Source: Rhodospirillaceae bacterium
GTDB taxonomy: Bacteria; Pseudomonadota; Alphaproteobacteria; UBA828
Assembly: GCA_018666805.1 (NCBI GenBank)
Contig: JABIXB010000216.1
Span: forward strand, 1-34,318
Direction: 5' to 3'
DNA: 34,318 bases
The position numbers and the translations under genes are program-made. The notes under the pieces were generated by a model. The model was given only the letters and a program-made list of their open reading frames with translations, was not told the origin of the DNA and did not search any database. Of this stretch, positions 16,018 to 24,248 are shown in pieces; position 1 is the first letter of the stretch; each line of letters opens with the position of its first letter.

Positions 16018-17203
16018 GCTCCTTGAGGCTGGTAATTTCGCTTGGGTTCATGCCGAGGCTATCCAATATTTCGTCTGTATGCTGGCCCAGTTCCGGCGTT
16101 GCGGAATGGATGCGGAACGGCGTGCGGCTGAGCGCGGTGGCCTGCTTGACGATCTCAATCGGGCCGAGCTCGGGATGCGCGACCGGCGCCGCCATGCCGA
16201 GATGTTTGACCTGCGGGTCGTCGAACATTTCGTCGATATCGTAAATCGGGCCACACGGTACGCCCGCCTGGTTGAGAGTATCGACCCATTCGACGCTGGT
16301 CTTCTGCCGGGTTAAGGCATCGAGGCGCGCGTTCAACGCGTCGCGGTTTTCCGAGCGCGCCTGGCCGGTGGCGTAATCGGGGTGGCTGATCAATTCCTCG
16401 TCGCCAAGCGCGCGGCACAGCCGCTCGTAAATCTCGCCGCCGGCCGTGGCGATATTGATATGGCCATCGGAGGTGGGATAGACACCGGTCGGGATGGTGG
16501 TCGGGTGGTTGTTGCCGGCCTGCGGCGGCACTTCATGATCGACCAGCCAGCGCGCCGCCTGAAAATCGAGCATCGAGATCTGCGCCGCCAAGAGTGAGGA
16601 CTGCACCCATTGCCCCTTGCCGGAGGATTCACGTTCGAGCAAGGCGACCATGATGCCAAGCGCGCAATAGAGACCGGCACTGAGGTCAGCGATTGGAATG
16701 CCGACCCGCATTGGTCCTTCGCCGGGCTGACCGGTAATCGACATCAGCCCGCCCATGCCTTGCGCGATCTGGTCGAAGCCGGGGCGCTTTTCATAGGGGC
16801 CATCCTGGCCGAAGCCCGAAATGCTGGCATAGACGAGGCGCGGATTGCTGGCACTAAGCGTCTCGTAATCGATGCCGAGCCGGTGTTTGACGTCGGGGCG
16901 GTAATTCTCGATCACCACATCGGCCTGATCGGCGAGGCGCTTGAAAATGGCAAGACCGTCCGGCGCCTTCAGGTTGAGCGTGAGGCTGCGCTTGTTGCGG
17001 TGCAAATTCTGGAAATCCGGCCCATGGCGCGCCTTGACTGGGTCGGCCGCGGTGTTCTCGCCTGGGTCGGGCGGCAGCTCGACCTTGATCACATCGGCGC
17101 CCCAATCCGCCATCTGGCGCGCGGCGGTGGGACCGGCGCGAAAGCGCGTCAAATCAAGAACCTTAAAGCGCGCCAGCGCCTGTCCGGAGAGATCAAGGGG
17201 CAT
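16004..17203 (-). CDS. CaiB/BaiF family (class III) CoA-transferase
   Basis: 399 residues, typical for the family. The N-terminal Rossmann part has VLDLTRFRAGP...LADWGADVIKVE-like sequence. NKRSLTLNLK and ENYRPDVKHRLGIDY are family signatures. The catalytic Asp that forms the acyl-anhydride is D173 in GIPIADLSAG. The interlocked-dimer C-terminal part is complete. These enzymes move CoA between carboxylic acids, for example from succinyl-CoA or acetyl-CoA to the pathway acid. It overlaps the downstream crotonase gene, and the upstream prpB-like gene is 33 bp away, so the three probably form an operon. Donor and acceptor acids are unknown. Confidence 0.92.
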   Translation of the reverse strand: MPLDLSGQALARFKVLDLTRFRAGPTAARQMADWGADVIKVELPPDPGENTAADPVKARHGPDFQNLHRNKRSLTLNLKAPDGLAIFKRLADQADVVIENYRPDVKHRLGIDYETLSASNPRLVYASISGFGQDGPYEKRPGFDQIAQGMGGLMSITGQPGEGPMRVGIPIADLSAGLYCALGIMVALLERESSGKGQWVQSSLLAAQISMLDFQAARWLVDHEVPPQAGNNHPTTIPTGVYPTSDGHINIATAGGEIYERLCRALGDEELISHPDYATGQARSENRDALNARLDALTRQKTSVEWVDTLNQAGVPCGPIYDIDEMFDDPQVKHLGMAAPVAHPELGPIEIVKQATALSRTPFRIHSATPELGQHTDEILDSLGMNPSEITSLKERGIV

Positions 17204-17236
17204 AGTTTATCTCGTTACTCAGTTGCGGAGCGTAGT

Positions 17237-18136
17237 TTAACGATCAAGATCGAAATTATATATGTCCTGATCGAATTGATTGTATTTGGCGTAGCCGAGC
17301 GCCTCATAAAGACGGCTGCGTGTCCACATATGTTCGACCAGGGCGGCCTGGGTGCCGTCCTCTTTAAGAATAGCGAGCCCATCATTGATGGCTTTCAGGG
17401 CAAGGCGCATGGTGGTCATCGGGTAGATCACCAGGTTGAAGCCGAGTGCCGCCAATTGGCCGGTGTCGAGCAGCGGTGATTTGCCGAATTCGGTCATGTT
17501 GGCCAGCAGCGGCAGGTCGATGGCGCTGCGGAAGGCCTCGAATTCGGCCTCGGTTTCGAGCGCCTCGGGGAAAATCATATCGGCGCCTGAATCGGCATAG
17601 GCCTTGGCCCGCTCAATCGCGCTCTCCAGGCCTTCCGGCGCGCGCGCATCGGTGCGCGCGATCAGGATAAAATTGGGATCGCGCTTGGCCTCGGCGGCAG
17701 CGCGCAGTTTGCGGCACATCTCCGGTGTTTCCACCAGCGCCTTATTATCGAGATGCCCGCAGCGCTTGGGATTGATCTGATCCTCCATATGACAGCCGGC
17801 GAGGCCCATTTCCTCGAGGCGGATAATGGTGCGCGCCGCATTCATCGGCTCGCCGAAACCGGTATCGATGTCGACAATTGTCGGCAGATCGCTTGCCTTG
17901 GCGATATTGTGTGCCCGCCCGACCACTTCTTCCTGATTGGTGAGGCCGATATCGGGAAGACCCGCCTCGGCCGAGATGCCGGCGCCAGAAACATAAACGC
18001 CGTCAAAGCCGCTCTGCTCAACCAGCATTGCGACAAGCGGCGCGAAGGCGCCGGGAAAGCGCAGCAATTCACCATTTGACAGTGCGCTGCGGAACGCCGC
18101 ACGCTTTTCCGCCGCCGTTTTTCCGGTGAGAATCAT
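17237..18136 (-). CDS. prpB: 2-methylisocitrate lyase-like (PrpB / isocitrate lyase-PEP mutase family)
   Basis: 299 residues, against 296 in E. coli PrpB. Key motifs are SGAGISAEAGLPDIGLT, the metal-binding VDIDTGFGEP and MEDQINPKRCGH. The catalytic cysteine is C126 in KRCGH. The C-terminal segment with GTQ..LVEHMWTRSRLYE..GYAKY also follows PrpB. PrpB splits 2-methylisocitrate into pyruvate and succinate in the methylcitrate cycle. No prpC or prpD homologue is in the window, so either the rest of the cycle is elsewhere or the enzyme serves another 2,3-disubstituted malate. Alternatives in the family are oxaloacetate decarboxylase and dimethylmalate lyase. It is the first gene of the minus-strand group. 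Confidence 0.82.
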   Translation of the reverse strand: MILTGKTAAEKRAAFRSALSNGELLRFPGAFAPLVAMLVEQSGFDGVYVSGAGISAEAGLPDIGLTNQEEVVGRAHNIAKASDLPTIVDIDTGFGEPMNAARTIIRLEEMGLAGCHMEDQINPKRCGHLDNKALVETPEMCRKLRAAAEAKRDPNFILIARTDARAPEGLESAIERAKAYADSGADMIFPEALETEAEFEAFRSAIDLPLLANMTEFGKSPLLDTGQLAALGFNLVIYPMTTMRLALKAINDGLAILKEDGTQAALVEHMWTRSRLYEALGYAKYNQFDQDIYNFDLDR

Positions 18137-18204
18137 ATCTGCGCCTTCCGTCTTGCTGCTATGCTTGTCGTCACAATTGCGTCGATAAGAAAAGGAACGC
18201 CATC
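18137..18204. promoter_or_regulatory. Divergent promoter region, prpB-like / S33 hydrolase
   Basis: This 68-bp gap separates divergently transcribed genes and must carry at least the 5' signals of both. AAAAGGA at about 18190-18196 is the ribosome site of the plus-strand hydrolase. No clear promoter hexamers or operator repeats could be picked out. Confidence 0.35.
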
Positions 18205-19092
18205 ATGATGGACGAACGCAAGCCTGACGAGACCTTCAATGTCGAAGTTGATGGCTACAATGTCGTTGCCTATAGCTACGGCGAGGGCGATGAAGTCCTG
18301 TTTTGCCTCAATGGCGGCCCCGGCTTGCCGTGCGATTATGTGCGTGATGCCCATTCCTGGCTGGCCGATAAGGGCTACCGCGTGGTGGCCTTCGATCAAT
18401 TGGGTTGTGGCAGTTCGGACCGGCCCGAGGATGCGTCACTCTGGACGATCGAGCGCTATGTCGAGGAGGCCGAGACCATCCGCAAGGCGTTGGATTTGGG
18501 CAAGGTGCATCTCTATGGCCAATCCTGGGGCACCTGGTTCGGCATCGAATATGCGCTGACCTACCCGGACAACTTCAAGACCATCACTTTGGCCGATGGT
18601 GCCGCCGATATTCCCCATCTGGTGAGCGAATTGAAGCGCCTGCGCCAGGCGCTCGGGCCGGAGACCGAGGCCATGATGCAGCGCCACGAAGCGGAGGGCA
18701 GCCTCGATCATGCCGAATATCAGGGCGCGATAACGGTGTTGAATTACCGCCACGTGTGCCGCCTCGACGTTTGGCCTGACGCCGTCAACCGCTCGCTCTC
18801 CGATTGGAATATGGCGCCCTATAACGCCATTCAGGGCCCGAATGAGTTTTGCTATACCGGCAGTATTAAAGACTGGAACCGGGTGCCGGACCTGCCGCGT
18901 ATTTCCCAACCGGCGCTTGTGGTTTGCGGCATGCATGACGAGTTGACGCCGGCCTGCAGCCAAAAAATGCACGATGCCCTGCCAGATTCCACGATTCGGG
19001 TATTTAAAAATTCCTCGCATCTGCCGATGTGGGAAGAGCCCGGCGAATATTTCGCTACCCTGTTGAATTTCCTCGATAATCACCGCGGGTGA
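18205..19092 (+). CDS. Alpha/beta hydrolase, proline iminopeptidase/amidase (S33) type
   Basis: 295 residues. The S33 hallmark NGGPG (HGGPG in classical members) starts near residue 36 and forms the oxyanion hole. The triad is S107 in GQSWG, D245 in GMHDELTP and H272 in SSHLPMWEEP. The cap region is shaped like that of L-amino-acid amidases and prolyl aminopeptidases. It likely hydrolyses small peptides, amides or esters in the cytoplasm; no signal peptide is visible. Two adjacent ATG codons (18205 and 18208) are possible starts after AAAAGGA. It is transcribed alone, divergent from the prpB-like gene. The substrate is unknown. Confidence 0.88.
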   Translation: MMDERKPDETFNVEVDGYNVVAYSYGEGDEVLFCLNGGPGLPCDYVRDAHSWLADKGYRVVAFDQLGCGSSDRPEDASLWTIERYVEEAETIRKALDLGKVHLYGQSWGTWFGIEYALTYPDNFKTITLADGAADIPHLVSELKRLRQALGPETEAMMQRHEAEGSLDHAEYQGAITVLNYRHVCRLDVWPDAVNRSLSDWNMAPYNAIQGPNEFCYTGSIKDWNRVPDLPRISQPALVVCGMHDELTPACSQKMHDALPDSTIRVFKNSSHLPMWEEPGEYFATLLNFLDNHRG

Positions 19093-19236
19093 TGAAAAAC
19101 TTAACTACAGGTGAGGTATATGTATCAATGGCCACTATATTGGTAGATAAAATTTGAATAAATAACGCTAACTTAATGTTTCCATGAGAAATATCCAAAA
19201 ATTAGACCGCGTTGGCATGGAAAACTGGAGATACGG
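19093..19236 (+). promoter_or_regulatory. AT-rich leader of the Cache histidine kinase gene
   Basis: 144 bp, clearly more AT-rich than flanking coding DNA, lying before a kinase gene. It is a probable promoter region by composition and position. GGAG at about 19227-19230 is the ribosome site. I could not define convincing -35/-10 pairs. No reading frame with good coding character was seen. Confidence 0.4.
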
Positions 19237-21012
19237 TTGAGATTTCGCCTACGTTATATTTTGGCAGCGACATTTACATTGATCGCAATTGTTCCAGTAT
19301 TATTTCTTGGCATTTGGGTTGAGAGAACCAGTTACTCGCGGGAACTTTCCTCGGTCGAGGAAAAACATTTGCTGCTCGCAAAAAATATTACCAACGCGCT
19401 TGAGCTCTACACCCACGATGCCTCGGCGTTGTTCGCCTTTTTAGTCAAATCAGCCGAGCGCGAGCGTTGGCCGCAAGGCGCTGCTACCTTGGCCGAAGCG
19501 CTCGATTTTCGTCATTTCGCGATAATCAATTCAAACGGTATCCTCAGAAAATCTCTCTACCCGGCCGAGGAGGATGAGGCGATCCTGCCGCTGGGCGGTA
19601 TATCACCACTGAAGGAATTGATCGCTGAGGGCGGCCTCAGGTTCAGCGACGTCATGGGCGATGCGGAAGGGCGGCCAACCATTTTTCTCGTCGAATCCCT
19701 TAGTGGCGGTGACATCGCCGTCGGCGCCATGGGCATTCGTTATATCGCCAAATTGCAACAGCAGATCACCTTCGGCAAACGTGGACACGCCGCCATCGTC
19801 GATCGCAGCGGTAATATCATCGCTCACCCCAATCGAAAGTGGAGTGAGACCATGAAGAATATTTCCGCCGTGAAGCCGGTGAAATACATGATCGAGGGTA
19901 ATAGTGGCGTCACCCAGTTCTATTCGCCCGCCGTCAAGATGGACATGATCACCGGTTTCACCACCGTTCCCGGCGTTGGCTGGGGTGTGATGGTGCCGCA
20001 GCCGCTGGAGGAATTGCAGGAAAGGGCCGCCGCCGCGCGCGGCGCTGAAATCGCCATTATTGTTGGCGGAATCCTCATTGCCTCGCTCCTCGGTTGGCTC
20101 CTGTCCGGCTTTTTGACTCGCCCGGTATCGGCGGTCGTCGGTGCCGCGCAGCGTATTGAATCGGGCAAGTTCGATGCGCGGGTGGGGCAATTTTCCGATG
20201 TGACGCCACGCGAGTACCGCGAGCTGGGCACGGTGTTCAACAGCATGGCTGGACAAATTCAGGACGAACGGCGCCAGCTTTCCGCCGTTGCGCGCGACGC
20301 CGAAATGGCAAGCCGGTCAAAATCGGAATTCCTTGCCAATGTAAGTCATGAATTACGCACGCCGCTCAATGCCATTATCGGTTTTTCCGAATCCATGATG
20401 GAGAAGGTTTTCGGTGAATTGGGGCACGAAAAATATAGCGAATACGCGGCCCATATTCACGGCTCCGGCCGCCACCTGCTGTCGATCATTAACGACATTC
20501 TCGACCTTTCAAAGGTCGAGGCCGGCAAGCTCGAGTTCGACATGGCGGCGGTGGACCTCGACAAGGTGATCGATCAGGCCGTCGCCATTGTCCGTGGTAG
20601 CGGTGAATCGAGCGGCGCTAAAATTGAAGTTGCCGATATGAGCGCTTTGCCCGGCTTGCAGGCGAGCGAACAGCGCCTGCTACAAATATTCGTCAATCTC
20701 CTCTCCAACGCCGTCAAATTCACGCCACAAGGCGGACAGGTTACCGTCGACGCCGCGGCCGAAGCCGAAAATATCGTAATTTCGATCAGTGACGATGGTA
20801 TCGGCATGACGGCGGCGGAAATAGAGCAAGCGATGCAACCCTTTACCCAGGTCGACAGCAGCCTCGAACGACGTTTCGAGGGCACCGGCCTTGGCCTGCC
20901 GCTCGCTAAATTATTGGCCGAGGGGCATGGCGGCAACCTGCAAATGGAAAGCGAGCCCGGCAGGGGCACCACCGTCTTCATCCGCTTGCCGGTCGTTTCC
21001 AGCGCAGCTTAA
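19237..21012 (+). CDS. Cache-HAMP sensor histidine kinase
   Basis: 591 residues. Membrane helix 1 (about 6-27), an extracytoplasmic double-Cache-like sensor (about 30-265, with GHAAIVDRSGNIIAHP near the second Cache fold), membrane helix 2 (about 269-290), HAMP (about 290-345), HisKA with phospho-His H371 in SHELRTPLN, and HATPase_c. The N (NAVKF), G1 (DDGIGM) and G2 (GTGLGLPLAK) boxes are intact. It is an active membrane kinase probably sensing a small organic ligand outside the cell. No receiver domain and no neighbouring response regulator are present. The start is TTG with GGAG six bases upstream; it places the first helix correctly. The HisKA part is close in pattern to that of the CHASE2 kinase at 361-2637. 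Confidence 0.93.
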   Translation: MRFRLRYILAATFTLIAIVPVLFLGIWVERTSYSRELSSVEEKHLLLAKNITNALELYTHDASALFAFLVKSAERERWPQGAATLAEALDFRHFAIINSNGILRKSLYPAEEDEAILPLGGISPLKELIAEGGLRFSDVMGDAEGRPTIFLVESLSGGDIAVGAMGIRYIAKLQQQITFGKRGHAAIVDRSGNIIAHPNRKWSETMKNISAVKPVKYMIEGNSGVTQFYSPAVKMDMITGFTTVPGVGWGVMVPQPLEELQERAAAARGAEIAIIVGGILIASLLGWLLSGFLTRPVSAVVGAAQRIESGKFDARVGQFSDVTPREYRELGTVFNSMAGQIQDERRQLSAVARDAEMASRSKSEFLANVSHELRTPLNAIIGFSESMMEKVFGELGHEKYSEYAAHIHGSGRHLLSIINDILDLSKVEAGKLEFDMAAVDLDKVIDQAVAIVRGSGESSGAKIEVADMSALPGLQASEQRLLQIFVNLLSNAVKFTPQGGQVTVDAAAEAENIVISISDDGIGMTAAEIEQAMQPFTQVDSSLERRFEGTGLGLPLAKLLAEGHGGNLQMESEPGRGTTVFIRLPVVSSAA

Positions 21013-21023
21013 GTCAAATTTCT

Positions 21024-22001
21024 CTAAGTTAAGTCAGTGAGCAACGGCATGACCGCTTCGCCGAAATGGTCGATCTGCTCGATTTGATCGTCGCGTTCGG
21101 CGATGAAGTCGAGCACCAGATGGCGCACCCCAGCCTGATGAAATTCGCGGATTGATGCCGCCACTTGTTGCGCCGTGCCGAGGGCGCAATAGCGCTTCGC
21201 CGGCTTGCTGAAATCCATCGCATAGCGCTTGCTCAGCTTCTCCGTGGCGTATTGCAGCGCGCTGTCATAATCCTTGGCCAGGCGGACGAACAGTAGGTGC
21301 CCGGTGGCGAAGCCGGAGAGGTCACGTTCCGCTTCCTCGCCGGCGCGGGCGATAATTTCAAGTGCCGCACGGTATTGGTCCGGTGTGACGACATAAGAGA
21401 GCCAGCCATCCGCCAGCCGCCCGGCACGGCGTAGCGCCGCTTCCTTGCGCCCGCCGCACCATATCGGCGGGCCGCCCGGCTGATGCGGTGCCGGCAGCAT
21501 CAGCGTCTCGGGAAAGGGATAGAATTTTCCTGAATGGGCGACTGGCTCGCCGCGCCACAGTTTGCGCAGCACCTCGATACCTTCGCTCAGGCGCGCACCC
21601 CGCTCTTTAACCGGCACGCCGCTCAAGGCAAATTCGCCGGGGAACTCACCGCCAACGCCGACACCGAAAATAACCCGCCCCGACGACAGTAGATCGAGCG
21701 TCGCGACCTGTTTGGCGACCGGCGCGGGATGACGTAAAGGCAGCAGAAATACCGCCGTGCCAAGCATCAGGCGCTGGCTGATCGCCGAGGCCTGAGAAAG
21801 CTGGATCAGCGGGTCCAGTATCGGCTGGGCGAAGGCCAGATGATCGCCGACCCACATGGCGTGAAAGCCGTTCCGTTCCAACGCCAGGACGAGGCGCTGT
21901 GTGGTTTCGAAATCGGCCAGCCGGAACGCCCCGCCATCATCGGCAGGTGGCAGTACATTCTGAAAGCCGAATTTCAGCGGCCCGCTTGGCGAAAGCGTCA
22001 T
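21024..22001 (-). CDS. LLM-class flavin/F420-dependent oxidoreductase (1)
   Basis: 325 residues, luciferase-like monooxygenase TIM barrel. Typical segments are ERNGFHAMWVGDHLAF, LMLGTAVFLLPLRHPAPVAKQVATLD, SGRVIFGVGVGGEFPGEF, PPIWCGGRKEAALRRAGRLADGWL and a C-terminal helix. Family members are reduced-flavin (FMN) monooxygenases or F420-dependent dehydrogenases; cofactor choice cannot be told here. The ATG at 22001 has GAGGGAA upstream. A longer reading frame to 22118 would overlap the gene before it and is rejected. It follows a second LLM gene by 13 bp, so the two are co-transcribed. It ends 11 bp from the convergent kinase gene. Confidence 0.88.
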   Translation of the reverse strand: MTLSPSGPLKFGFQNVLPPADDGGAFRLADFETTQRLVLALERNGFHAMWVGDHLAFAQPILDPLIQLSQASAISQRLMLGTAVFLLPLRHPAPVAKQVATLDLLSSGRVIFGVGVGGEFPGEFALSGVPVKERGARLSEGIEVLRKLWRGEPVAHSGKFYPFPETLMLPAPHQPGGPPIWCGGRKEAALRRAGRLADGWLSYVVTPDQYRAALEIIARAGEEAERDLSGFATGHLLFVRLAKDYDSALQYATEKLSKRYAMDFSKPAKRYCALGTAQQVAASIREFHQAGVRHLVLDFIAERDDQIEQIDHFGEAVMPLLTDLT

Positions 22002-22014
22002 ATTTCCCTCGGCT

Positions 22015-22977
22015 TTAGCGCACCAAGGGCATGACGTCGGCGGCAAAGCCCTCCATGTTGGCGAGGGATTCTTCGAGGCTGGCGCCGAGGAAATTGAACA
22101 GCACATGGCGCACGCCAAGCTCCTTAAGCGCCTTGATATCGCCGGCGATATCCTGAGCGCCGCCGGTCAGCATCATCCGTTCGCCGCTCTCGAGCATGGT
22201 TGGCGTATCGCCGCCGAACCACACCGCCCAAAAGGCGAGATCGATACTCGCCGGGTCGCGGTCGACTTTCTCCGCTTCCGCCTTCAGGCTGTCGAGCCCG
22301 GCGGAGTATTTCGCGATGGTATCGAGTGGGTGATGCGGGTTGCAGCCGATCGGGTACCAGCAGTCGCCGAGCCGCGCCGTGCGGCGGATGGCCGGCATGC
22401 TTTCGCCGCCGATCCAGATCGGCGGATGCGGATCCTGCACCGGCTTGGGGGCAAAGAAGATATCCGAGAATTCGGTGTATTTTCCTTTGAAGCTCGGATT
22501 TTCGGCGCTCCACAACTCGCGGAACGCGGCGATATATTCGTCCGTCACCTTGCCGCGCTCCTTGAAGGGCGGGGCGTTAACGGCGATGAATTCCTCTTCC
22601 ATCCAGCCGGCGCCGCAGCCGAGAACGATGCGTCCCTCCGACAAGACATCCATGGTCGAGACCAGCTTGGCGGTCAGGATCGGGTCGCGGTAGGGCACCA
22701 CCATGACCGAGGTTAAAATCCGCGCTTTCTTGGTGATCGCCGCCAGGTGCGCCATCAAGGCGAGCGGCTCGAGAAAATCGCCCTCGAAATCTTGCGCGAA
22801 GGTAAAGGCGCCGTCGGCGGAATAGGGGTAGCGCGAGGAAATGCTGCGCGGGAAGACAATATGGTCGGGGATCGCGAGAATGCCGAAGCCCAAATCCTCG
22901 CCGCGCTGGGAGATGGTTGCGATATCGCCGGGCGTGGCGAGCACGCCGCTATTGGGCACGTTAAATCCGAATTCCAT
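22015..22977 (-). CDS. LLM-class flavin/F420-dependent oxidoreductase (2)
   Basis: 320 residues, luciferase-like fold. Motifs include GEDLGFGILAIPDHIVFP near the N-terminus, DVLSEGRIVLGCGAGW, FKERGKVTDEYIAAFRELW, HPPIWIGGES, and a C-terminal segment in which a helix (DIKALKELGVRHVLFN) leads to the last strand. This resembles TIGR03619-type F420-annotated proteins, but assignment to F420 is not proved by the sequence. It is upstream partner of the second LLM gene and clearly not a recent duplicate (low identity by eye). Possible job: oxidation or Baeyer-Villiger-type attack on a pathway ketone or sulfonate. Confidence 0.88.
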   Translation of the reverse strand: MEFGFNVPNSGVLATPGDIATISQRGEDLGFGILAIPDHIVFPRSISSRYPYSADGAFTFAQDFEGDFLEPLALMAHLAAITKKARILTSVMVVPYRDPILTAKLVSTMDVLSEGRIVLGCGAGWMEEEFIAVNAPPFKERGKVTDEYIAAFRELWSAENPSFKGKYTEFSDIFFAPKPVQDPHPPIWIGGESMPAIRRTARLGDCWYPIGCNPHHPLDTIAKYSAGLDSLKAEAEKVDRDPASIDLAFWAVWFGGDTPTMLESGERMMLTGGAQDIAGDIKALKELGVRHVLFNFLGASLEESLANMEGFAADVMPLVR

Positions 22978-23090
22978 TTGTTATTTCCTCCACCAGGATG
23001 TTGTCTTCAGGCATATTATCCGGCACAACCGTGGAAGTCTTGTACGATGCGCCGCTCGGCGACAATTAAAAAATCAGGGAGAAAAAGGGC
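22978..23090. promoter_or_regulatory. Divergent promoter region, LLM pair / SDR
   Basis: 113-bp gap between divergent genes. It carries the ribosome site of the SDR gene (AGGGAG and AAAAAGGG just before 23091) and GGAGGAAAT in the minus orientation for the LLM gene. No clear operator palindrome was found. Confidence 0.4.
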
Positions 23091-23852
23091 ATGGATTTAG
23101 GTTTAAAGGGACGCAAGGCGATCGTTACTGGCGGCAGCAAGGGCATTGGCCGCGCGATTGCCGAACTGTTGGCTGATGAAGGCTGTAATGTCGGCATCTG
23201 CGCGCGAAATGGCGATGAGGTCGATGCGGCGGTCGCGTCGCTTAAGGCCAAGGGGGTTGACGCCTGCGGCAGTGCGATCGATGTGCGCGAGGGCGATGCG
23301 GTCAGGAAATGGGTGGCGGATTGCGCTGCGGCGCTCGGCGGCCTCGATATCGTTGTGCCCAATGTCAGCGCGCTGGCGATCGAGCGCAATGAGGATTCCT
23401 GGCGCGCGCAGTTCGAAGTCGACATTCTGCATACGGTCAATACCTGCGAAGCCGCCTTGCCGCTGTTGGAGAAATCCGACGCCGGCTCGATTGTGATTAT
23501 CTCCAGCGTGTCGGGCGTCGAGATCGATTTTGCCGCCGGCCCCTACGGTGCGTTCAAGGCGGCGCTTATTCACTATGCCAAGACGCTCGCCTGCGAAAAT
23601 GCCGGCAAGAATATCCGCGTTAATTCCGTCTCGCCCGGCAACACCTATTTCGAAGGCGGCGTTTGGGAGATGATCGAAAACAATCTGCCGGATCTGTTTA
23701 GCACGGCGCTTGGCCTCAACAAGACCGGCCGCATGGCAACGGCGGAAGAAGTGGCGAACGCCAGCGTATTTCTTGCCAGCCCGATTGCCACCTTCATTAC
23801 CGGCACCAATCTGGTGGTTGACGGTGCGCTAACCAACCGCGTGCAATATTAG
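23091..23852 (+). CDS. Short-chain dehydrogenase/reductase (SDR)
   Basis: 253 residues, classical SDR. The NAD(P)-binding TGGSKGIG motif lies at about residues 13-20. The catalytic Ser139 (ISSVSG) pairs with Y152 and K156 (YGAFK). The usual NNAG is PNVSA here, a known variation. The C-terminus FITGTNLVVDGALT is standard. It oxidises or reduces a hydroxyl/keto group using NAD(P). The gene stands alone on the plus strand between two minus-strand blocks; a stem at 23870-23893 may end its transcript. Substrate unknown. Confidence 0.92.
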   Translation: MDLGLKGRKAIVTGGSKGIGRAIAELLADEGCNVGICARNGDEVDAAVASLKAKGVDACGSAIDVREGDAVRKWVADCAAALGGLDIVVPNVSALAIERNEDSWRAQFEVDILHTVNTCEAALPLLEKSDAGSIVIISSVSGVEIDFAAGPYGAFKAALIHYAKTLACENAGKNIRVNSVSPGNTYFEGGVWEMIENNLPDLFSTALGLNKTGRMATAEEVANASVFLASPIATFITGTNLVVDGALTNRVQY

Positions 23853-23869
23853 ATTTATGAGAGCGGGCA

Positions 23870-23893
23870 GGGAGGCGGGGATGCCCGTCTCCC
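23870..23893. terminator. Hairpin between convergent SDR and cupredoxin genes
   Basis: A 10-bp stem (23870-23879 with 23884-23893, one G-U wobble) closes a four-base loop in the 50-bp gap between convergent genes. It is GC-rich and well placed for a bidirectional terminator. Neither side carries a strong T-run, so intrinsic termination would be weak. Confidence 0.4.
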
Positions 23894-23902
23894 GCGCCTA
23901 TC

Positions 23903-24226
23903 TTATTCGCTAATCGTGATCACCAGCTTCATCTTCGGATGAATGGCACAACGAACCTCGGCAGCGCCGGCGCGGTCGAAGGAGATCGTGTTTCTGTCGC
24001 CCGGCTTTTGCTTTTTGATCTTGAATTCCAGGCCGGTTGATTTCGAATAAACATTGTGGCGCGTCTTGTCGTCGTTCACGAAAATGATGCTGTCGCCGAC
24101 ATTGATGCTAATCTCTGACGGGCGGAATTTCTTTCCCTTTTGCGAAACCGTGTAGTCTGTGCCGGCAATGGCGGCAAGCGGCATGAGAAGAATTGCCAGA
24201 GTAGTAATTGAAAATAGAGGTCGCAT
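23903..24226 (-). CDS. Secreted cupredoxin (plastocyanin/MauL-like)
   Basis: 107 residues. A signal peptide (about 1-22, hydrophobic core ending AAIA-G) leads to one cupredoxin domain. Blue-copper ligands are visible as H57 (TRHNVYS), C93, H96 and M99 (C-x2-H-x2-M). FRPSEISINVGDSIIFVNDD is the usual N-terminal strand pair. It would act as a periplasmic electron carrier. The ATG at 24226 has GGGAGA upstream and leaves a 22-bp gap after the P460-like gene; an upstream in-frame start at 24265 would overlap that gene and spoil the signal peptide. The neighbour is a haem protein, so the two may pass electrons to each other. Confidence 0.9.
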   Translation of the reverse strand: MRPLFSITTLAILLMPLAAIAGTDYTVSQKGKKFRPSEISINVGDSIIFVNDDKTRHNVYSKSTGLEFKIKKQKPGDRNTISFDRAGAAEVRCAIHPKMKLVITISE

Positions 24227-24248
24227 AAATTTCTCCCGGCGCGCCGGA

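Noticed and set aside
16610-17479. 289-residue plus-strand reading frame opposite CaiB and prpB
   Set aside because: Shadow of two confident minus-strand genes; sequence shows no domain.
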